Positions 16,243 through 26,612 of a stretch of 41,161 nucleotides of DNA are shown piece by piece. The number at the start of each line of letters is the position of its first letter. The first letter of the stretch is position 1. The notes beneath the pieces are model-generated. The model made no database searches. It had not been told where the DNA came from and was given only the letters and a program-made list of their open reading frames with translations. A program made the position numbers and the translations under genes. This stretch comes from Flavobacterium fryxellicola (GTDB lineage: Bacteria > Bacteroidota > Bacteroidia > Flavobacteriales > Flavobacteriaceae): NCBI RefSeq assembly GCF_900143245.1, contig NZ_FRDK01000016.1, forward strand, positions 1 to 41,161, read 5' to 3'.

Positions 16243-16607
16243 TAGGTAAAATCCCAATGCAACTTTTATTTTATTCGAACAGGTAAAGGCTGCTCCCGCA
16301 ATTGCGCTCACACTTGACTCAGCATTTTCAGTCGATAATATGAGGATTTGTTAATAGCAGCAGTACGCTATAAGAGAGCCTTCCTTTTCGCCATTATAAT
16401 AAACAATGATCTGCTCTGTAAAAATATTACAAATTATGTAACCGTTTCTGTTGTCATGAACACAGTTCTGTAATTACTTTATTCACAAGTATCCCATAAG
16501 GTTACAAAATTAAATTGTATCGTTGTCTGTTGCAAATCAGTGTTTTTAAAATAAGTAAAAATTTAATTAATTGGTTTTAACTTTAACTTATTTATTTTGA
16601 CTTGTCT
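16243..16607. other. Gap without a gene
   Basis: No frame of convincing length or codon pattern is visible on either strand. The first third (16290-16380) is locally richer in G and C than its surroundings and contains the palindrome CGCAATTGCG at about 16299; the last third is very AT-rich. No clear terminator hairpin is seen for either neighbour. It may be decayed sequence. Confidence 0.5.
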
Positions 16608-17159
16608 TTACACTGAGTAGCCCTTTTGTGGATTTTTACCTTTAACTCCTATGAAATGTTTTTTTAAAATGGCTATATCATTTTCAATTGCACCTGACGG
16701 CGACAAAGGATTCCCTAATTTAACTTCTTTTTTTCCAAAATCGAAAGCTATAGGTACAATGGGAACATTTGCTTTCAATGCGATGTAATAAAATCCCGTT
16801 TTTAGTTCGGTTACTTTTTTACGTGTTCCCTCTGGTGCAACGGCTAGTCTAAAAATTTCTTTTCGTTGGAAAATAGCCGCAATGGAATCGACTTTATTTA
16901 AACCTCCGGAGCGATCCAAAGGCTCTCCTCCCATGTACCTAAAATAAAATCCAAATGGGAAACGAAATAATTCCTTTTTACCAACCCAATTCATTTCTAA
17001 TCCGGTAATTCCTCTGATGAAAATACCCAAATAAAAATCATGTGCACTAGTGTGAGGCATTACCATCATAACACATTTTTTGATATCGGTATTAATGCTG
17101 CCCAATATTTTCCACCCCATGAGTCTGAAAAATATCCATTTATATAATCGTTTCTTCAT
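16608..17159 (-). CDS. PlsC-like 1-acylglycerol-3-phosphate acyltransferase family protein
   Basis: A 183-residue acyltransferase. Motif I is H36-x4-D41 (HTSAHD), and motif III is APEGTR (108-113). The region between (WVGKKELFRFPFGFYFRYMGGEPLDR, 58-83) is the family's block II. These enzymes acylate lysophosphatidic acid or related glycerolipids at the inner membrane. The short length and lack of a clear N-terminal membrane helix put it in the small PlsC-like group rather than the main enzyme of phospholipid synthesis, so its acceptor may be another lipid. It is divergent from the next gene across 61 bp. Confidence 0.87.
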   Translation of the reverse strand: MKKRLYKWIFFRLMGWKILGSINTDIKKCVMMVMPHTSAHDFYLGIFIRGITGLEMNWVGKKELFRFPFGFYFRYMGGEPLDRSGGLNKVDSIAAIFQRKEIFRLAVAPEGTRKKVTELKTGFYYIALKANVPIVPIAFDFGKKEVKLGNPLSPSGAIENDIAILKKHFIGVKGKNPQKGYSV

Positions 17160-17196
17160 TCTTTACTATTTAGCGTAAATTAAATAATTTAAATCT

Positions 17197-17204
17197 TATT
17201 TTTG
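17197..17204 (+). promoter_or_regulatory. Probable -7 element for the spermidine-synthase-like gene
   Basis: TATTTTTG is an exact TAnnTTTG match 16 nt before the ATG at 17221. No TTG lies at the expected distance upstream, so the promoter is only partly supported. Confidence 0.4.
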
Positions 17205-17220
17205 GGTAAAACAGCGTACA

Positions 17221-17889
17221 ATGATAAAAAAAATATTCAGTTATCTTATTCCCATAAAAATTTACGAGACTAAATCGGTATTGAGTAAATCTATTGAAGT
17301 CACTTGGGCCAATGGAGAATTAGTTTTAGACTCGCAAAACGCTAATTATTCTTATGGCAGTTTACAACGCATCTTGAGATTAGGATTAAAAAATATTGGA
17401 TATGAAAAAATAGTTGCAATGAATCATATTCTTATTTTGGGAGTTGCTGGAGGAAGCGTAATAAAAACATTGGTGGAGGAAATTAAATATAAAGGAAAAA
17501 TTACCGGAGTTGAAATGGATGCCGAGATCATAAAAATAGCCAATGCCTACTTTAAACTGGACCAAGTAAAAAACCTTGAAATTGTGATTGATGATGCTTT
17601 CGAATTTGTTTTAAAAACCCAAAATAAATATGATTTGATACTCATTGATGTTTTTCAAGATACAACAATGCCTAATTTTCTGTTTGAAGATTTTTTTATC
17701 AAGCGTACCTGCTTTCTGTTACAACGCAAAGGTTTCATTCTTTTCAATACGATGATTTTGAATGAAACGCAAAACATAAGAAACAAAAAATATGTCTCTG
17801 AATTTTACAACCCTCAATTTCAAATTAAAACAATTCCGCGAGTTGAAATTCATAACGAGCTAATTTTAATTGAAAAATTGGAACCCTAA
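17221..17889 (+). CDS. Spermidine-synthase-like / SAM-dependent methyltransferase-fold protein
   Basis: This 222-residue protein has a Rossmann fold of the spermidine synthase type: ILILGVAGGSV (70-80) as the glycine-rich nucleotide loop, acidic GVEMDAEII (96-104) after strand 2, the IDDAFEFV segment (123-130), and DLILIDVFQD (138-147) with D143. The C-terminal part is short and the putrescine-specific residues of SpeE are not obvious, so true spermidine synthase activity is doubtful. Such proteins are often annotated as spermine/spermidine synthase family or methyltransferase. It precedes the potassium channel gene by 89 bp, and a link to the polyamine genes 10 kb away is not shown. Confidence 0.78.
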   Translation: MIKKIFSYLIPIKIYETKSVLSKSIEVTWANGELVLDSQNANYSYGSLQRILRLGLKNIGYEKIVAMNHILILGVAGGSVIKTLVEEIKYKGKITGVEMDAEIIKIANAYFKLDQVKNLEIVIDDAFEFVLKTQNKYDLILIDVFQDTTMPNFLFEDFFIKRTCFLLQRKGFILFNTMILNETQNIRNKKYVSEFYNPQFQIKTIPRVEIHNELILIEKLEP

Positions 17890-17978
17890 AAAACTAGAAA
17901 TAAATTATAATCCGATCTAGTAGCATTGCAGCACAATTATTTTGTACTCTTACATCGCCTATTTTAAATGCAAATTGA

Positions 17979-18689
17979 ATGAAAAAAATTATAAAAAAAT
18001 TGTTTTTAGGGAAACCATCTCAAGGTGCTCAGCCCCAATTCAATCCCCTTCAAAAACGGATACAAAACATACAATCCATTTGGAACAACGACCATCAGGA
18101 AGACAATGGAATTGAAAAAATCGTCCGATTACTATTGGCTTCTTCGCAATTGTTTTTTCCTGGAATTTATATAAAGTATTGGGCTGGTAAAAAAGGTGTT
18201 GAATACCAAGATTTAGCCTTGGATTTTTATGTGTTGCTTAAAGTAATTTTTCCGATTTTAATTTTAATAAACCACTGGCAAAGCCAACTATGGGTCATTT
18301 GGATTCTTGTCTATGTTTTTTTAGAAACCGTTTTTTACATACCAACATTAATTTTTGCCTCTGATTTATTCTCGAAACCACGATCGTACAAAAGGTCAAT
18401 GCTGCTACTTTTTTTTAATTATTTAGAGATCGCCTTTGCTTATGCTGTATTTTATTCCGTCGACAATTACTTGAATAAGCCATTCTATCATTGGTTTGAT
18501 GCAGTTTATTTCAGCATTGTAACTTCGTCTTCCATCGGTTATGGCGATTATTATCCAATTACGACAATCGGAAAATTTCTAGTAACTACACAAGCATTAT
18601 TATTTCTGTTTTTTATTGTGCTTTTCTTGAATTTCTTTTCTACCAAAGTAAAAACCAAAGGCTATTTTGATCATGAAAACCAGAACTAA
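17979..18689 (+). CDS. Two-pore-helix-type potassium channel (ion channel family)
   Basis: A 236-residue membrane protein carrying a K+ selectivity filter, SIGYGD (185-190), preceded by a pore helix (about 170-183). Membrane spans are seen at about 84-99, 104-126, 141-160 and 200-220; the last two flank the pore and form the conducting unit. There is a soluble N-terminal region of about 80 residues and no C-terminal RCK/TrkA domain, so gating by NAD or nucleotide through such a domain is not expected. Probably a tetramer in the inner membrane. It converges with kdsB, with a single base between the stop codons. Confidence 0.86.
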   Translation: MKKIIKKLFLGKPSQGAQPQFNPLQKRIQNIQSIWNNDHQEDNGIEKIVRLLLASSQLFFPGIYIKYWAGKKGVEYQDLALDFYVLLKVIFPILILINHWQSQLWVIWILVYVFLETVFYIPTLIFASDLFSKPRSYKRSMLLLFFNYLEIAFAYAVFYSVDNYLNKPFYHWFDAVYFSIVTSSSIGYGDYYPITTIGKFLVTTQALLFLFFIVLFLNFFSTKVKTKGYFDHENQN

Positions 18690-18690
18690 A

Positions 18691-19416
18691 TTACACCATT
18701 TTTCTGGCTCTTTCTAAGTCTTCTGGGGTGTCAATTCCGATTCCTACATGAGAAGTTTCAACCATTTTGATGCGTTTGCCAAATTCCAAATAGCGCAATT
18801 GCTCTAGTTTTTCGGATGCTTCCAAGGATTGCATAGGTAAACTGTAAAAATCCAGTAACGCTTGTTTTCTAAACGCATAAATCCCAATGTGTTGCATGTA
18901 GCGAACGCCTACATTTTTCTCCCTTGGATACGGAATCACCGAACGTGAAAAGTACAGTGCAAATCCATTTTGATCCACGACCACTTTTACGTTATTCGGA
19001 TTATTGATATCGGCTTCATTTGTGATTTCTCGCATCAAGGAAGCTAAATCCACTTTTTGATCCAAATCATTTCTAAAAACTTCTATGACTTTTGCCAAAG
19101 GTTCTATATCGATAAAAGGTTCGTCACCTTGCACATTCATCACGATGTCAACGTCTAGATTTTCGACTGCTTCCGCAATTCGGTCGCTTCCTGATTCGTG
19201 CTCTTTGATACTCTTGATGGCTTTTCCACCATGAGAAACGATTTCGTCATAAATCAAATCAGAATCCGTTACCACAAAAACATCGTCAAACAATTGCGTG
19301 CTTGTGGCGGCTTCGTACGTTCTTAAAATCACTGTTTTACCTCCCAAATCCTGCATTAGTTTTGCCGGAAATCGTGTGGAAGCGTACCGTGCGGGAATGA
19401 CTGCTATTATTTTCAT
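18691..19416 (-). CDS. kdsB: 3-deoxy-manno-octulosonate cytidylyltransferase
   Basis: KdsB activates Kdo as CMP-Kdo for the inner core of lipopolysaccharide. The product is 241 residues from the ATG at 19416 ([20 protein letters not shown]), which I prefer to an upstream ATG at 19437, because family members begin right before the nucleotide-binding motif [11 protein letters not shown]. Other motifs are NVQGDEPFI and the C-terminal [11 protein letters not shown]. It supports a Gram-negative envelope. It stands alone; Kdo synthesis partners are not in the window. Confidence 0.95.
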   Translation of the reverse strand: MKIIAVIPARYASTRFPAKLMQDLGGKTVILRTYEAATSTQLFDDVFVVTDSDLIYDEIVSHGGKAIKSIKEHESGSDRIAEAVENLDVDIVMNVQGDEPFIDIEPLAKVIEVFRNDLDQKVDLASLMREITNEADINNPNNVKVVVDQNGFALYFSRSVIPYPREKNVGVRYMQHIGIYAFRKQALLDFYSLPMQSLEASEKLEQLRYLEFGKRIKMVETSHVGIGIDTPEDLERARKMV

Positions 19417-19647
19417 TTTTATATTTTTTATTACCATAAAGGCAAAGAAAGCACTAAGTTTCGTTTTACAAAGGCTTACTGTATTATTTCAGATATGTTA
19501 ACGAATTCCAAGTTTCTGTTTTTTCGTTTGCTATTGCAAGCATAATAATTTTTATTTTACTTTGTTCATACTCACGTAAACAATTGAAAAAAAATCCGTC
19601 TCAAGTGAATCTTTTTGGATGTAATTTATTCTTACTATTTGCTTACA

Positions 19648-21069
19648 TCAATCCACAAAATTATCATCTTTAAAACCTATTAAATACAATTTATTTTTGG
19701 CTCGCGTCATGGCCGTATACAACCATCTAATGTAATCTCGATTGATACCATCTGGCAAATAAGGCTGTTCTATAAAAACGGTATTCCATTGACCACCTTG
19801 TGACTTATGGCACGTTATCGCATACGAAAATTTAACTTGCAATCCATTGAAATATTCGTTGGCTTTAACTTTTTGGAACTGCTTGAATTTGGTTTCTCCT
19901 TCATAATCTTTCAATACTTCCTGATACAAGCGGTTCGATTCTTCATAAGTTAATGAAGGAGACTCACTTTTTATGGTGTCTAATAATAAAACCGTTTCAA
20001 ACGGAATCTGATTTGGATAATCAATCATTCGAATCTTTACTTTGGCAAAGGTAAAGCCATATAATTCTTTTATATTGAAAATTTCCAATACTTCAATAAT
20101 ATCACCATTGGCAATAAAACCTGCTTCATCCGAATCTTTTAACCAAAAATAATTGTTTTTCACCACCATCAAGAAATCCCCTGTGGAAAGTTCGCTTTCC
20201 TTATCGAGTATTTTGGTTCTGATTTGCTCATTATATTGATTTGCTCTTTTATTCGAACGAACAATAAACGCAGTATCTTCGATGCTGTAATTACTGTACG
20301 CCGAATTAATCGCATCTTGAATATCGTATCCATCCGTTAGTCGAACGATATCTTTGAATCTCTTGACATCAAATTTGAATTCGTCGATAAAAGAATCTTT
20401 TAATAATTCCCGTAGTTCTGTAGCATTATGCAAAATCCCCGAATTTTCCTCCTGACGCATGACTTCATCTAGTTCGATATGTTCCACTTCTTTATTATAA
20501 TTCATTCCCAAAGTACGAATGTCCAATGCAGGACTAATGTCCAAGTTTACCGGTGGCAATTGCGCTGTATCTCCCAGCAAAATCATCTTACAATTGGTTC
20601 CTGAATACACATACGAAATCAAATCATCCAGCAAAGAGCCATTTTCATATAACTTCGAATCGGAATTCGTGTCTGAAATCATCGAAGCTTCATCCACTAT
20701 AAAAATCGTGTTTGTGTGTTTATTTTGTTGCAGCGTAAATGAAACGCCACCACCTGAAGATTTTTTAGGAAAATAAATTTTTTTATGAATTGTGAAAGCT
20801 GGTTTGTTCGAATAATTGGCAATAACTTTTGCCGCACGACCTGTTGGTGCGAGCAAAACATACTTTTTATTAATGTCCAATAAACTATTAACTATGGTGG
20901 AAATCACCGTAGTTTTTCCTGTTCCTGCATATCCTTTTAAGACAAAAATGGTATTGTTATCTGCTTCGGTTAAAAATATTGCTATTTTTTGAAAAAAAAT
21001 ATCCTGTTTGTAGGTGGGTTGGAACGGGAATTTTTTTTGTAAAAGACTATAAAACGAGGAGGAATTCAT
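19648..21069 (-). CDS. RecD-like ATP-dependent DNA helicase (UvrD_C_2 type)
   Basis: A 473-residue superfamily 1B helicase of the RecD2/Dda-like kind, without the RecBC-binding N terminus. Seen in order: Walker A KGYAGTGKTT (about 45-54), the Walker B FIVDEASMI, motif III LLGDTAQLPPV, and the C-terminal YAITCHKSQGGQW and LYTAMTRAKNKLYLIG. It probably unwinds DNA 5'-3'; its cellular role in Bacteroidota is not settled. I chose the ATG at 21069 (MNSSSFYSLLQ) over one at 21111, because the extra 14 residues would overlap the promoter and are not family-like. The gene stands alone. Confidence 0.88.
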   Translation of the reverse strand: MNSSSFYSLLQKKFPFQPTYKQDIFFQKIAIFLTEADNNTIFVLKGYAGTGKTTVISTIVNSLLDINKKYVLLAPTGRAAKVIANYSNKPAFTIHKKIYFPKKSSGGGVSFTLQQNKHTNTIFIVDEASMISDTNSDSKLYENGSLLDDLISYVYSGTNCKMILLGDTAQLPPVNLDISPALDIRTLGMNYNKEVEHIELDEVMRQEENSGILHNATELRELLKDSFIDEFKFDVKRFKDIVRLTDGYDIQDAINSAYSNYSIEDTAFIVRSNKRANQYNEQIRTKILDKESELSTGDFLMVVKNNYFWLKDSDEAGFIANGDIIEVLEIFNIKELYGFTFAKVKIRMIDYPNQIPFETVLLLDTIKSESPSLTYEESNRLYQEVLKDYEGETKFKQFQKVKANEYFNGLQVKFSYAITCHKSQGGQWNTVFIEQPYLPDGINRDYIRWLYTAMTRAKNKLYLIGFKDDNFVD

Positions 21070-21087
21070 CTGGACATGGTTTAAATG

Positions 21088-21118
21088 CAAAGTAAGCATT
21101 TTCAAAATCAAAAATCAA
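21088..21118 (-). promoter_or_regulatory. Possible promoter of the RecD-like helicase
   Basis: On the minus strand TTACTTTG (21095-21088; second base differs from consensus) is preceded after 20 bp by TTG (21118-21116). The -7 element ends 18 nt before the chosen start. Confidence 0.4.
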
Positions 21119-21205
21119 TTTTGATTTGAAATAGTAATTTAAATGTAACTATTAATTGATTCTACTTTTACTATTTTTATTGGGAGATTAATGTTTGCAA
21201 CTACT

Positions 21206-21235
21206 TTTTGCAATTGATATTGTTTTTTAAATTTG
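21206..21235 (+). promoter_or_regulatory. Promoter of the DUF3822-rsmD operon
   Basis: TTTTTG ending at 21210 and TAAATTTG (21228-21235) are separated by 17 bp. The leader to the ATG at 21300 would be about 60 nt. Confidence 0.6.
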
Positions 21236-21299
21236 TAAGTTTGCCAACTCATTTAATTCTTTCTAATTTCTGAAGCAGAGCTGAATTCTAAATCACATT

Positions 21300-22121
21300 A
21301 TGTTAACACCAAATCCAAATATAACTGAAAAGGTCTATAAAAAACTTTCCATTCAAGTTTCCTTGACTGGTCTTTCTTTTTGTTGTTTCGATACGTTAAA
21401 TGATACGGTTAGTTCGTTTAACGATGTACATTTTGATCCTTTTCAAAAAGGGATAAAAATAGAAGATTTGTTTGCTACTGCTTTTCGGGACTATCCAGAA
21501 TTAAAAGAGTCGTATGATGAAATTTTGGTAATTCACAGCAACAACCTTTCTACTTTTGTTCCTGAATCTTTATTTGACGAGAATTTTTTAGGGAGTTATT
21601 TACAATACAATACTAAAGTTTTTGAAACCGATTTTTTTGCTTTTGATGAAATTCCAAACTACCAGATGAATGCGGTGTACATTCCTTACGTAAATATCAA
21701 CAATTTTTTTATAGACCAATTTGGTACTTTCGATTACAAACACGCCAATAGTATTCTAGTTTCCAAGCTTTTATTGGCCTCCAAAAACAAGGAGGACAAA
21801 AAAATGTTCGTACATATTAATAAAGGTCATTTTGAAATCATTGTGATTCAAAACCAAAAATTATTACTTTTCAATTCTTTCGATTATACTACGCCAGAAG
21901 ATTTTATATATTACATTTTATTTACCGCTGAACAATTAAACTTAAACCCAGAAAATTTTCTACTAGAACTTATTGGGAATATAACCCTCGAAAGTGACTA
22001 TTTTCAAATCGCTTACAAGTACATTCGCAACGTTTCCCTTATTGATGTGGAAGATTTGCGATGGAACAATTATTTTTCTGAGGCCGAAAACAGAAATCAT
22101 TTTATACTTTTCAACTCATGA
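21300..22121 (+). CDS. DUF3822 family protein
   Basis: The 273-residue protein matches, as far as I can recall, the DUF3822 family that is found in Bacteroidota directly upstream of rsmD. The fold is reported to resemble the actin/ASKHA ATPase fold; the N-terminal half has alternating strands (KLSIQVSLTGLSFCCFD) and the middle a YIPYVNINNFF segment. No catalytic motif is obvious and no membrane span is present. Its stop codon overlaps the start of rsmD (ATGA), which implies translational coupling and suggests a link with ribosome assembly or rRNA modification. Function unknown. Confidence 0.82.
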   Translation: MLTPNPNITEKVYKKLSIQVSLTGLSFCCFDTLNDTVSSFNDVHFDPFQKGIKIEDLFATAFRDYPELKESYDEILVIHSNNLSTFVPESLFDENFLGSYLQYNTKVFETDFFAFDEIPNYQMNAVYIPYVNINNFFIDQFGTFDYKHANSILVSKLLLASKNKEDKKMFVHINKGHFEIIVIQNQKLLLFNSFDYTTPEDFIYYILFTAEQLNLNPENFLLELIGNITLESDYFQIAYKYIRNVSLIDVEDLRWNNYFSEAENRNHFILFNS

Positions 22122-22708
22122 GAATCATTTCAGGAAAATACAAAGGAAGACGCATTTTTCCACCAAAAGGCTTGCCCGTTCGTCCCACAACCGACATGTC
22201 TAAAGAAGCATTATTCAATGTTTTGAACAACCATTTCAGTTTTGAAGGCCTTAAAATATTAGATTTATTCGCAGGAACAGGAAACATAAGTTATGAATTT
22301 GCGTCCCGCGGAAGTACACCAATCACCTCTGTAGATGGCGATTTTGGTTGTGTGAAATTTATCAAACAAGTTGCAACTGAATATGATTTTAATATTGCTG
22401 CTACAAAAAGTGATGTTTTTACCTACTTGGAAAGATGCAAGACATCTTACGATATCATTTTTGCTGATCCACCTTATGCTTTGGACCAAAAAACATTTGA
22501 GAAAATCATCCTTTTAGTTTTCGAAAAGGAATTGCTCAATGAAGAGGGAATGATGGTAATTGAACATTCAAAATACACTAAACTAGAGCACATGATTCAC
22601 TTTTCATTCCAGAAAAGTTACGGTGGTTCTATTTTTAGTTTCTTCGAAATAGGAAAAGACGACGAAGAAGCTGAGGAATCACTAGAAAACGATAGCGAAG
22701 AGGAATAA
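22118..22708 (+). CDS. rsmD: 16S rRNA (guanine(966)-N2)-methyltransferase
   Basis: RsmD methylates G966 of 16S rRNA in the small subunit. The 196-residue product shows the family start MRIISGKYKGRRI, RPTTDMSKEALFNVL (22-36), SAM-binding LDLFAGTGNISYE (48-60), and the catalytic DPPY (117-120). The C-terminal 20 residues are strongly acidic, an extension beyond the usual enzyme. It overlaps the preceding gene by 4 bp, so translation is coupled. The end lies 15 bp from the facing ketopantoate-reductase-like gene with no clear terminator. Confidence 0.95.
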   Translation: MRIISGKYKGRRIFPPKGLPVRPTTDMSKEALFNVLNNHFSFEGLKILDLFAGTGNISYEFASRGSTPITSVDGDFGCVKFIKQVATEYDFNIAATKSDVFTYLERCKTSYDIIFADPPYALDQKTFEKIILLVFEKELLNEEGMMVIEHSKYTKLEHMIHFSFQKSYGGSIFSFFEIGKDDEEAEESLENDSEEE

Positions 22709-22723
22709 TCCCATTTTATCTAA

Positions 22724-23662
22724 TTAGGAAGTTGAAACACTTGACAATTTATCCAAAACCATTTGATACGTTGGTGTTTCAATTTCATACTTAGCGCCTT
22801 CATTCACCACAAACTCAGTCAAAGAAGCTAATTCCATTTTTCGTCCTGCCATTAAATCCCGATGCATGGAGGAAGTAGCATCATGAGGTGTTTTTTCTAA
22901 TTTTAGAATAGTTTGCATAATAATGTCATGTGGTAAATTCAACCCTTTTACGGCAGCAATCATCGTAATTTCGTTTAATAAGGCCACATACACGGAGCGA
23001 CTCGACTGACTTTCTAAAATTTCGCCAATATTTTGATTCAAGTAAGAAGTAGCTGAAGCCAATGCCGAAATAAAAATGAATTTCTCCCAAACGGTTTCTT
23101 CGATGTTTTCCACCAAATAACTTTCCATTTTCGCATTTTCAAAAATAGATTGTAATTTATTTAATGCAGCAATGGGAGCAGTTGCAGATCCAAAAAATAG
23201 TTTTTCGAAAGGACCCACTTTTCTAATCACTCCAGGCGAGACAATCATCGAGACAATATAAACGCAGCCTTGTACAACTTCATTGTCAGGAAATAGAGCA
23301 CTAATGCGTTCTTGTGCATCAACACCATTGTACAACGGCAGAAGTACCGTGTTTTTAGTAATACATTTTTTGATAGAAAGAAGACTCTCTTCAATATCAT
23401 AGGTTTTGGTCGCGCAAATAAGAAAATCAAGTTTTCCTATTACTGCAGGATCACTAGAAACGACTGTAGGAAAAACGATTGTCTCCTCCTCATCAGTAGT
23501 AATTTTGAGTCCGTTTTTTGCAATTATTTTTTGAGTTTCACCCCTAGCAATAAACATTATTTCGATAGAATCAGAATTAGCATAAGCTTTTGCTAACAAC
23601 CCGCCAAAATAGCCTCCTACTCCACCCATTCCTAAAATTCCAATTCTTGTTTGCATACCCAT
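22724..23662 (-). CDS. panE: 2-dehydropantoate 2-reductase family protein
   Basis: Ketopantoate reductase reduces 2-dehydropantoate with NADPH on the way to pantothenate and CoA. The 312-residue length is right. Visible are the NADP loop GILGMGGVGGYFGG (8-21), N112 in PLYNGV, the catalytic lysine K194 in VWEKFIF, and the C-terminal SSMHRDLMAGRKMEL with the conserved serine and glutamate. Several paralogues of this family have other substrates, so the panE name is likely but not certain. The start may be either of two close ATGs (23662 or 23656). The gene diverges from uvrA. Confidence 0.85.
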   Translation of the reverse strand: MGMQTRIGILGMGGVGGYFGGLLAKAYANSDSIEIMFIARGETQKIIAKNGLKITTDEEETIVFPTVVSSDPAVIGKLDFLICATKTYDIEESLLSIKKCITKNTVLLPLYNGVDAQERISALFPDNEVVQGCVYIVSMIVSPGVIRKVGPFEKLFFGSATAPIAALNKLQSIFENAKMESYLVENIEETVWEKFIFISALASATSYLNQNIGEILESQSSRSVYVALLNEITMIAAVKGLNLPHDIIMQTILKLEKTPHDATSSMHRDLMAGRKMELASLTEFVVNEGAKYEIETPTYQMVLDKLSSVSTS

Positions 23663-23719
23663 TTTACTGTATCAGATTTGATCAAAAGTACAAAATCTTT
23701 AACATAAACTTCTAAACTG

Positions 23720-23754
23720 TTGTATCGAAAGAATAAATCAAAATGGTAACTTTG
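23720..23754 (+). promoter_or_regulatory. Probable promoter of uvrA
   Basis: TAACTTTG (23747-23754) is an exact -7 match 16 nt before the ATG. The nearest TTG (23720-23722) lies 24 bp upstream, somewhat long. No SOS-box-like element is recognised. Confidence 0.5.
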
Positions 23755-23770
23755 CCTTTTTGCAAAAATT

Positions 23771-26602
23771 ATGTTAGACAAAGACAATACTATTGAAGTT
23801 CAGGGCGCTCGCGTTCACAATCTCAAAAACATAGATGTTTCCATTCCTCGTGAAAAACTAGTCGTAATTACTGGACTTTCAGGTTCTGGAAAATCCTCCT
23901 TAGCTTTCGATACGATTTATGCCGAAGGGCAACGTCGTTATGTAGAAACATTTTCAGCGTATGCACGCCAATTTTTAGGTGGCTTAGAACGGCCCGATGT
24001 GGATAAAATTGACGGACTATCGCCTGTGATTGCTATCGAGCAAAAAACGACCAGTAAAAGTCCGCGTTCTACGGTAGGAACAATTACTGAAATATACGAT
24101 TTTCTGCGTTTACTTTATGCCCGTGGCGCTGACGCCTACAGTTACAATACGGGCGAAAAAATGGTTTCTTATTCTGATGAGCAAATCAAAAAATTGATCG
24201 TAAGTGATTTTACTGGAAAACGCATTAACATTCTAGCTCCTGTAATTCGCGCCCGAAAAGGGCATTATGCGGAACTTTTTCAACAAATTGCCAAACAAGG
24301 TTTTTTGAAAGTTCGGGTGAATGGCGAAATACTGGATATTACTTTAGGGATGAAATTAGACCGTTATAAAACCCATGATATCGAAATTGTGGTGGATAGA
24401 ATGGTAATAGATACAACTGCTGAAAATGAAAAGCGGTTGTCAGAAAGCATCAATACCGCGATGCATCACGGTGAAAATGTATTGATGGTTTTAGATCAAG
24501 ATACTACCGAAGTGCGTTATTTTAGTAGGAATTTAATGTGTCCTTCAACTGGAATCTCCTATCAGAACCCGGAACCAAATTTATTCTCCTTTAATTCTCC
24601 AAAAGGCGCTTGTGATCACTGCAACGGTTTAGGAACAGTAAATGAGATTAATCCAAAAAAGATTATTCCGAATCCAAAATTATCTATAAAAGCTGGGGGA
24701 TTTGCACCTTTAGGCGAATACAAATCCTCTTGGATTTTTAAACAATTGGAAATTATAGGCGAAAAATACGGCTTTAAATTAACGGATGCCGTCGAAAAAA
24801 TTCCAGCAGAAGCGATGGAAATGATTCTGAATGGCGGTAAAGAAAAATTTACCGTTAATTCAAAAGACTTGGGTGTTGCTCGAGACTACAAAATTGATTT
24901 TGAAGGAATTTCGCATTTTATCAAAAATCAATATGATGAAAGCGGTTCAACAAGCATTAAACGTTGGGCAAAAGAATTCATGGACGAAATAAAATGTCCC
25001 GTTTGTGAAGGTTCCCGTTTGAAAAAAGAAGCGCTATTTTTTAAAATAAATGATAAGAATATAGCCGAATTATGCGATATGGATATTTCGGATTTAACGG
25101 CGTGGTTTAATGATTTAGACAGCCATTTGTCTGACAAGCAGAAACGTATCGCCACTGAAGTAATCAAAGAGATTAAGGACAGACTGAACTTCTTGATGAA
25201 TGTAGGTTTGGATTATTTGGCTTTAAGCCGAAGTTCCAAATCACTTTCGGGTGGTGAAGCGCAACGCATCCGTCTCGCAACACAAATTGGTTCTCAGCTA
25301 GTTGGTGTTTTGTATATTTTGGATGAGCCGAGTATTGGTTTACACCAAAGAGACAATGATAAATTAATACATTCGTTGGAACAATTACGAGATATTGGCA
25401 ACTCGGTAATTGTCGTTGAACACGACAAGGACATGATCGAACGTGCTGATTATGTTATTGATATTGGTCCAAAAGCAGGAAAATATGGTGGAGAAATCAT
25501 CAGTAAAGGGACGCCAGCCGAAATACTAAAACACCATACCATTACAGCAATGTATATGAATGGGGAAATGAAAATTGAAGTTCCGGAAAAACGCCGTGAA
25601 GGCAACGGGAAATTCTTGAAACTTACAGGAGCAACAGGAAATAACCTGAAAAATGTGACGATTGAATTGCCATTAGGAAAAATGATTTGTGTTACTGGAG
25701 TTTCGGGAAGTGGAAAATCGACTTTGATTAATGAAACTTTGTATCCAATATTGAATGCTTATTATTTTAATGGAGTAAAAAAGCCAAAACCCTATAAAAA
25801 AATTGAAGGATTGGAACATATCGATAAAGTAATTGATATCGACCAAAGCCCAATTGGGAGAACACCACGTTCCAATCCGGCCACGTACACTGAAGTTTTT
25901 ACCGAAATTAGAAATCTGTTTACCATGACATCCGAAAGTATGATTCGGGGATATAAAGCAGGACGTTTTAGTTTCAATGTAAAAGGCGGACGCTGCGAAA
26001 CCTGTGAAGGTTCTGGTGTGCGAACTATTGAAATGAACTTTCTGCCGGATGTTTATGTAGAATGTGAAACTTGTCAGGGGAAACGATTTAACAGAGAAAC
26101 ATTAGAAATCCGATACAAAGGGAAGTCCATCTCGGATGTATTAAACATGACCGTGGATGAAGCGGTTCCGTTTTTTGAAATGATCCCAAAGATTTACCGA
26201 AAAGTAAAAACGATTCAAGATGTAGGTTTGGGCTACATTACGCTTGGACAGCAAAGTACCACACTTTCTGGCGGTGAAGCACAACGCATCAAACTGGCAG
26301 GAGAGTTGTCTAAAAAAGATACTGGAAATACTTTTTATATACTAGACGAACCCACCACAGGACTGCATTTTGAAGATATTCGGGTTTTGATGGAAGTGAT
26401 TAACAAACTGGTAAACAAAGGCAATACAATCTTGATTATCGAACACAATATGGATGTGATTAAACTGGCTGATTATATTATAGACATTGGCCCTGAAGGA
26501 GGAAAAGGAGGCGGTCAACTCGTTGCCAAAGGAACTCCCGAAGAAATAATAAAAAATAAAAAAAGTTATACCGCTCAGTTTTTGAAAAAGGAGTTACAAT
26601 AG
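23771..26602 (+). CDS. uvrA: Excinuclease ABC subunit UvrA
   Basis: UvrA is the damage-recognition ATPase of nucleotide excision repair. The 943 residues hold two ABC modules: Walker A GLSGSGKS (35-42) and GVSGSGKS (about 640-647), and two signature LSGGEAQR motifs (about 491 and 833), each followed by a DEP Walker B. Zinc-finger cysteines are visible at about 278 (CDHC), 409 (CPVC), 741 (CETC) and 764 (CETC). All key residues are intact. It is a standard chromosomal UvrA, not one of the shorter drug-resistance relatives. A strong terminator follows directly. Confidence 0.97.
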   Translation: MLDKDNTIEVQGARVHNLKNIDVSIPREKLVVITGLSGSGKSSLAFDTIYAEGQRRYVETFSAYARQFLGGLERPDVDKIDGLSPVIAIEQKTTSKSPRSTVGTITEIYDFLRLLYARGADAYSYNTGEKMVSYSDEQIKKLIVSDFTGKRINILAPVIRARKGHYAELFQQIAKQGFLKVRVNGEILDITLGMKLDRYKTHDIEIVVDRMVIDTTAENEKRLSESINTAMHHGENVLMVLDQDTTEVRYFSRNLMCPSTGISYQNPEPNLFSFNSPKGACDHCNGLGTVNEINPKKIIPNPKLSIKAGGFAPLGEYKSSWIFKQLEIIGEKYGFKLTDAVEKIPAEAMEMILNGGKEKFTVNSKDLGVARDYKIDFEGISHFIKNQYDESGSTSIKRWAKEFMDEIKCPVCEGSRLKKEALFFKINDKNIAELCDMDISDLTAWFNDLDSHLSDKQKRIATEVIKEIKDRLNFLMNVGLDYLALSRSSKSLSGGEAQRIRLATQIGSQLVGVLYILDEPSIGLHQRDNDKLIHSLEQLRDIGNSVIVVEHDKDMIERADYVIDIGPKAGKYGGEIISKGTPAEILKHHTITAMYMNGEMKIEVPEKRREGNGKFLKLTGATGNNLKNVTIELPLGKMICVTGVSGSGKSTLINETLYPILNAYYFNGVKKPKPYKKIEGLEHIDKVIDIDQSPIGRTPRSNPATYTEVFTEIRNLFTMTSESMIRGYKAGRFSFNVKGGRCETCEGSGVRTIEMNFLPDVYVECETCQGKRFNRETLEIRYKGKSISDVLNMTVDEAVPFFEMIPKIYRKVKTIQDVGLGYITLGQQSTTLSGGEAQRIKLAGELSKKDTGNTFYILDEPTTGLHFEDIRVLMEVINKLVNKGNTILIIEHNMDVIKLADYIIDIGPEGGKGGGQLVAKGTPEEIIKNKKSYTAQFLKKELQ

Positions 26603-26612
26603 CTTTTTATAA

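Noticed and set aside
16290..16400. Possible third copy of the dispersed repeat
   Set aside because: It is similarly GC-richer, but the defining blocks GAGTGATGG, ACAGCAnGACCC and ACGCCCAAA are not found on either strand.
19458..19673. A plus-strand open frame with a hydrophobic stretch in the gap between kdsB and the RecD-like helicase
   Set aside because: It has no ATG, GTG or TTG start in frame and it runs into the 3' end of the helicase gene; it looks like AT-rich chance sequence.
24928..25167. Antisense open frame inside uvrA
   Set aside because: It is a shadow of the conserved uvrA frame without promoter or family resemblance; the same holds for antisense frames in the ABC exporter, aroB, mutS2-like and ettA genes.
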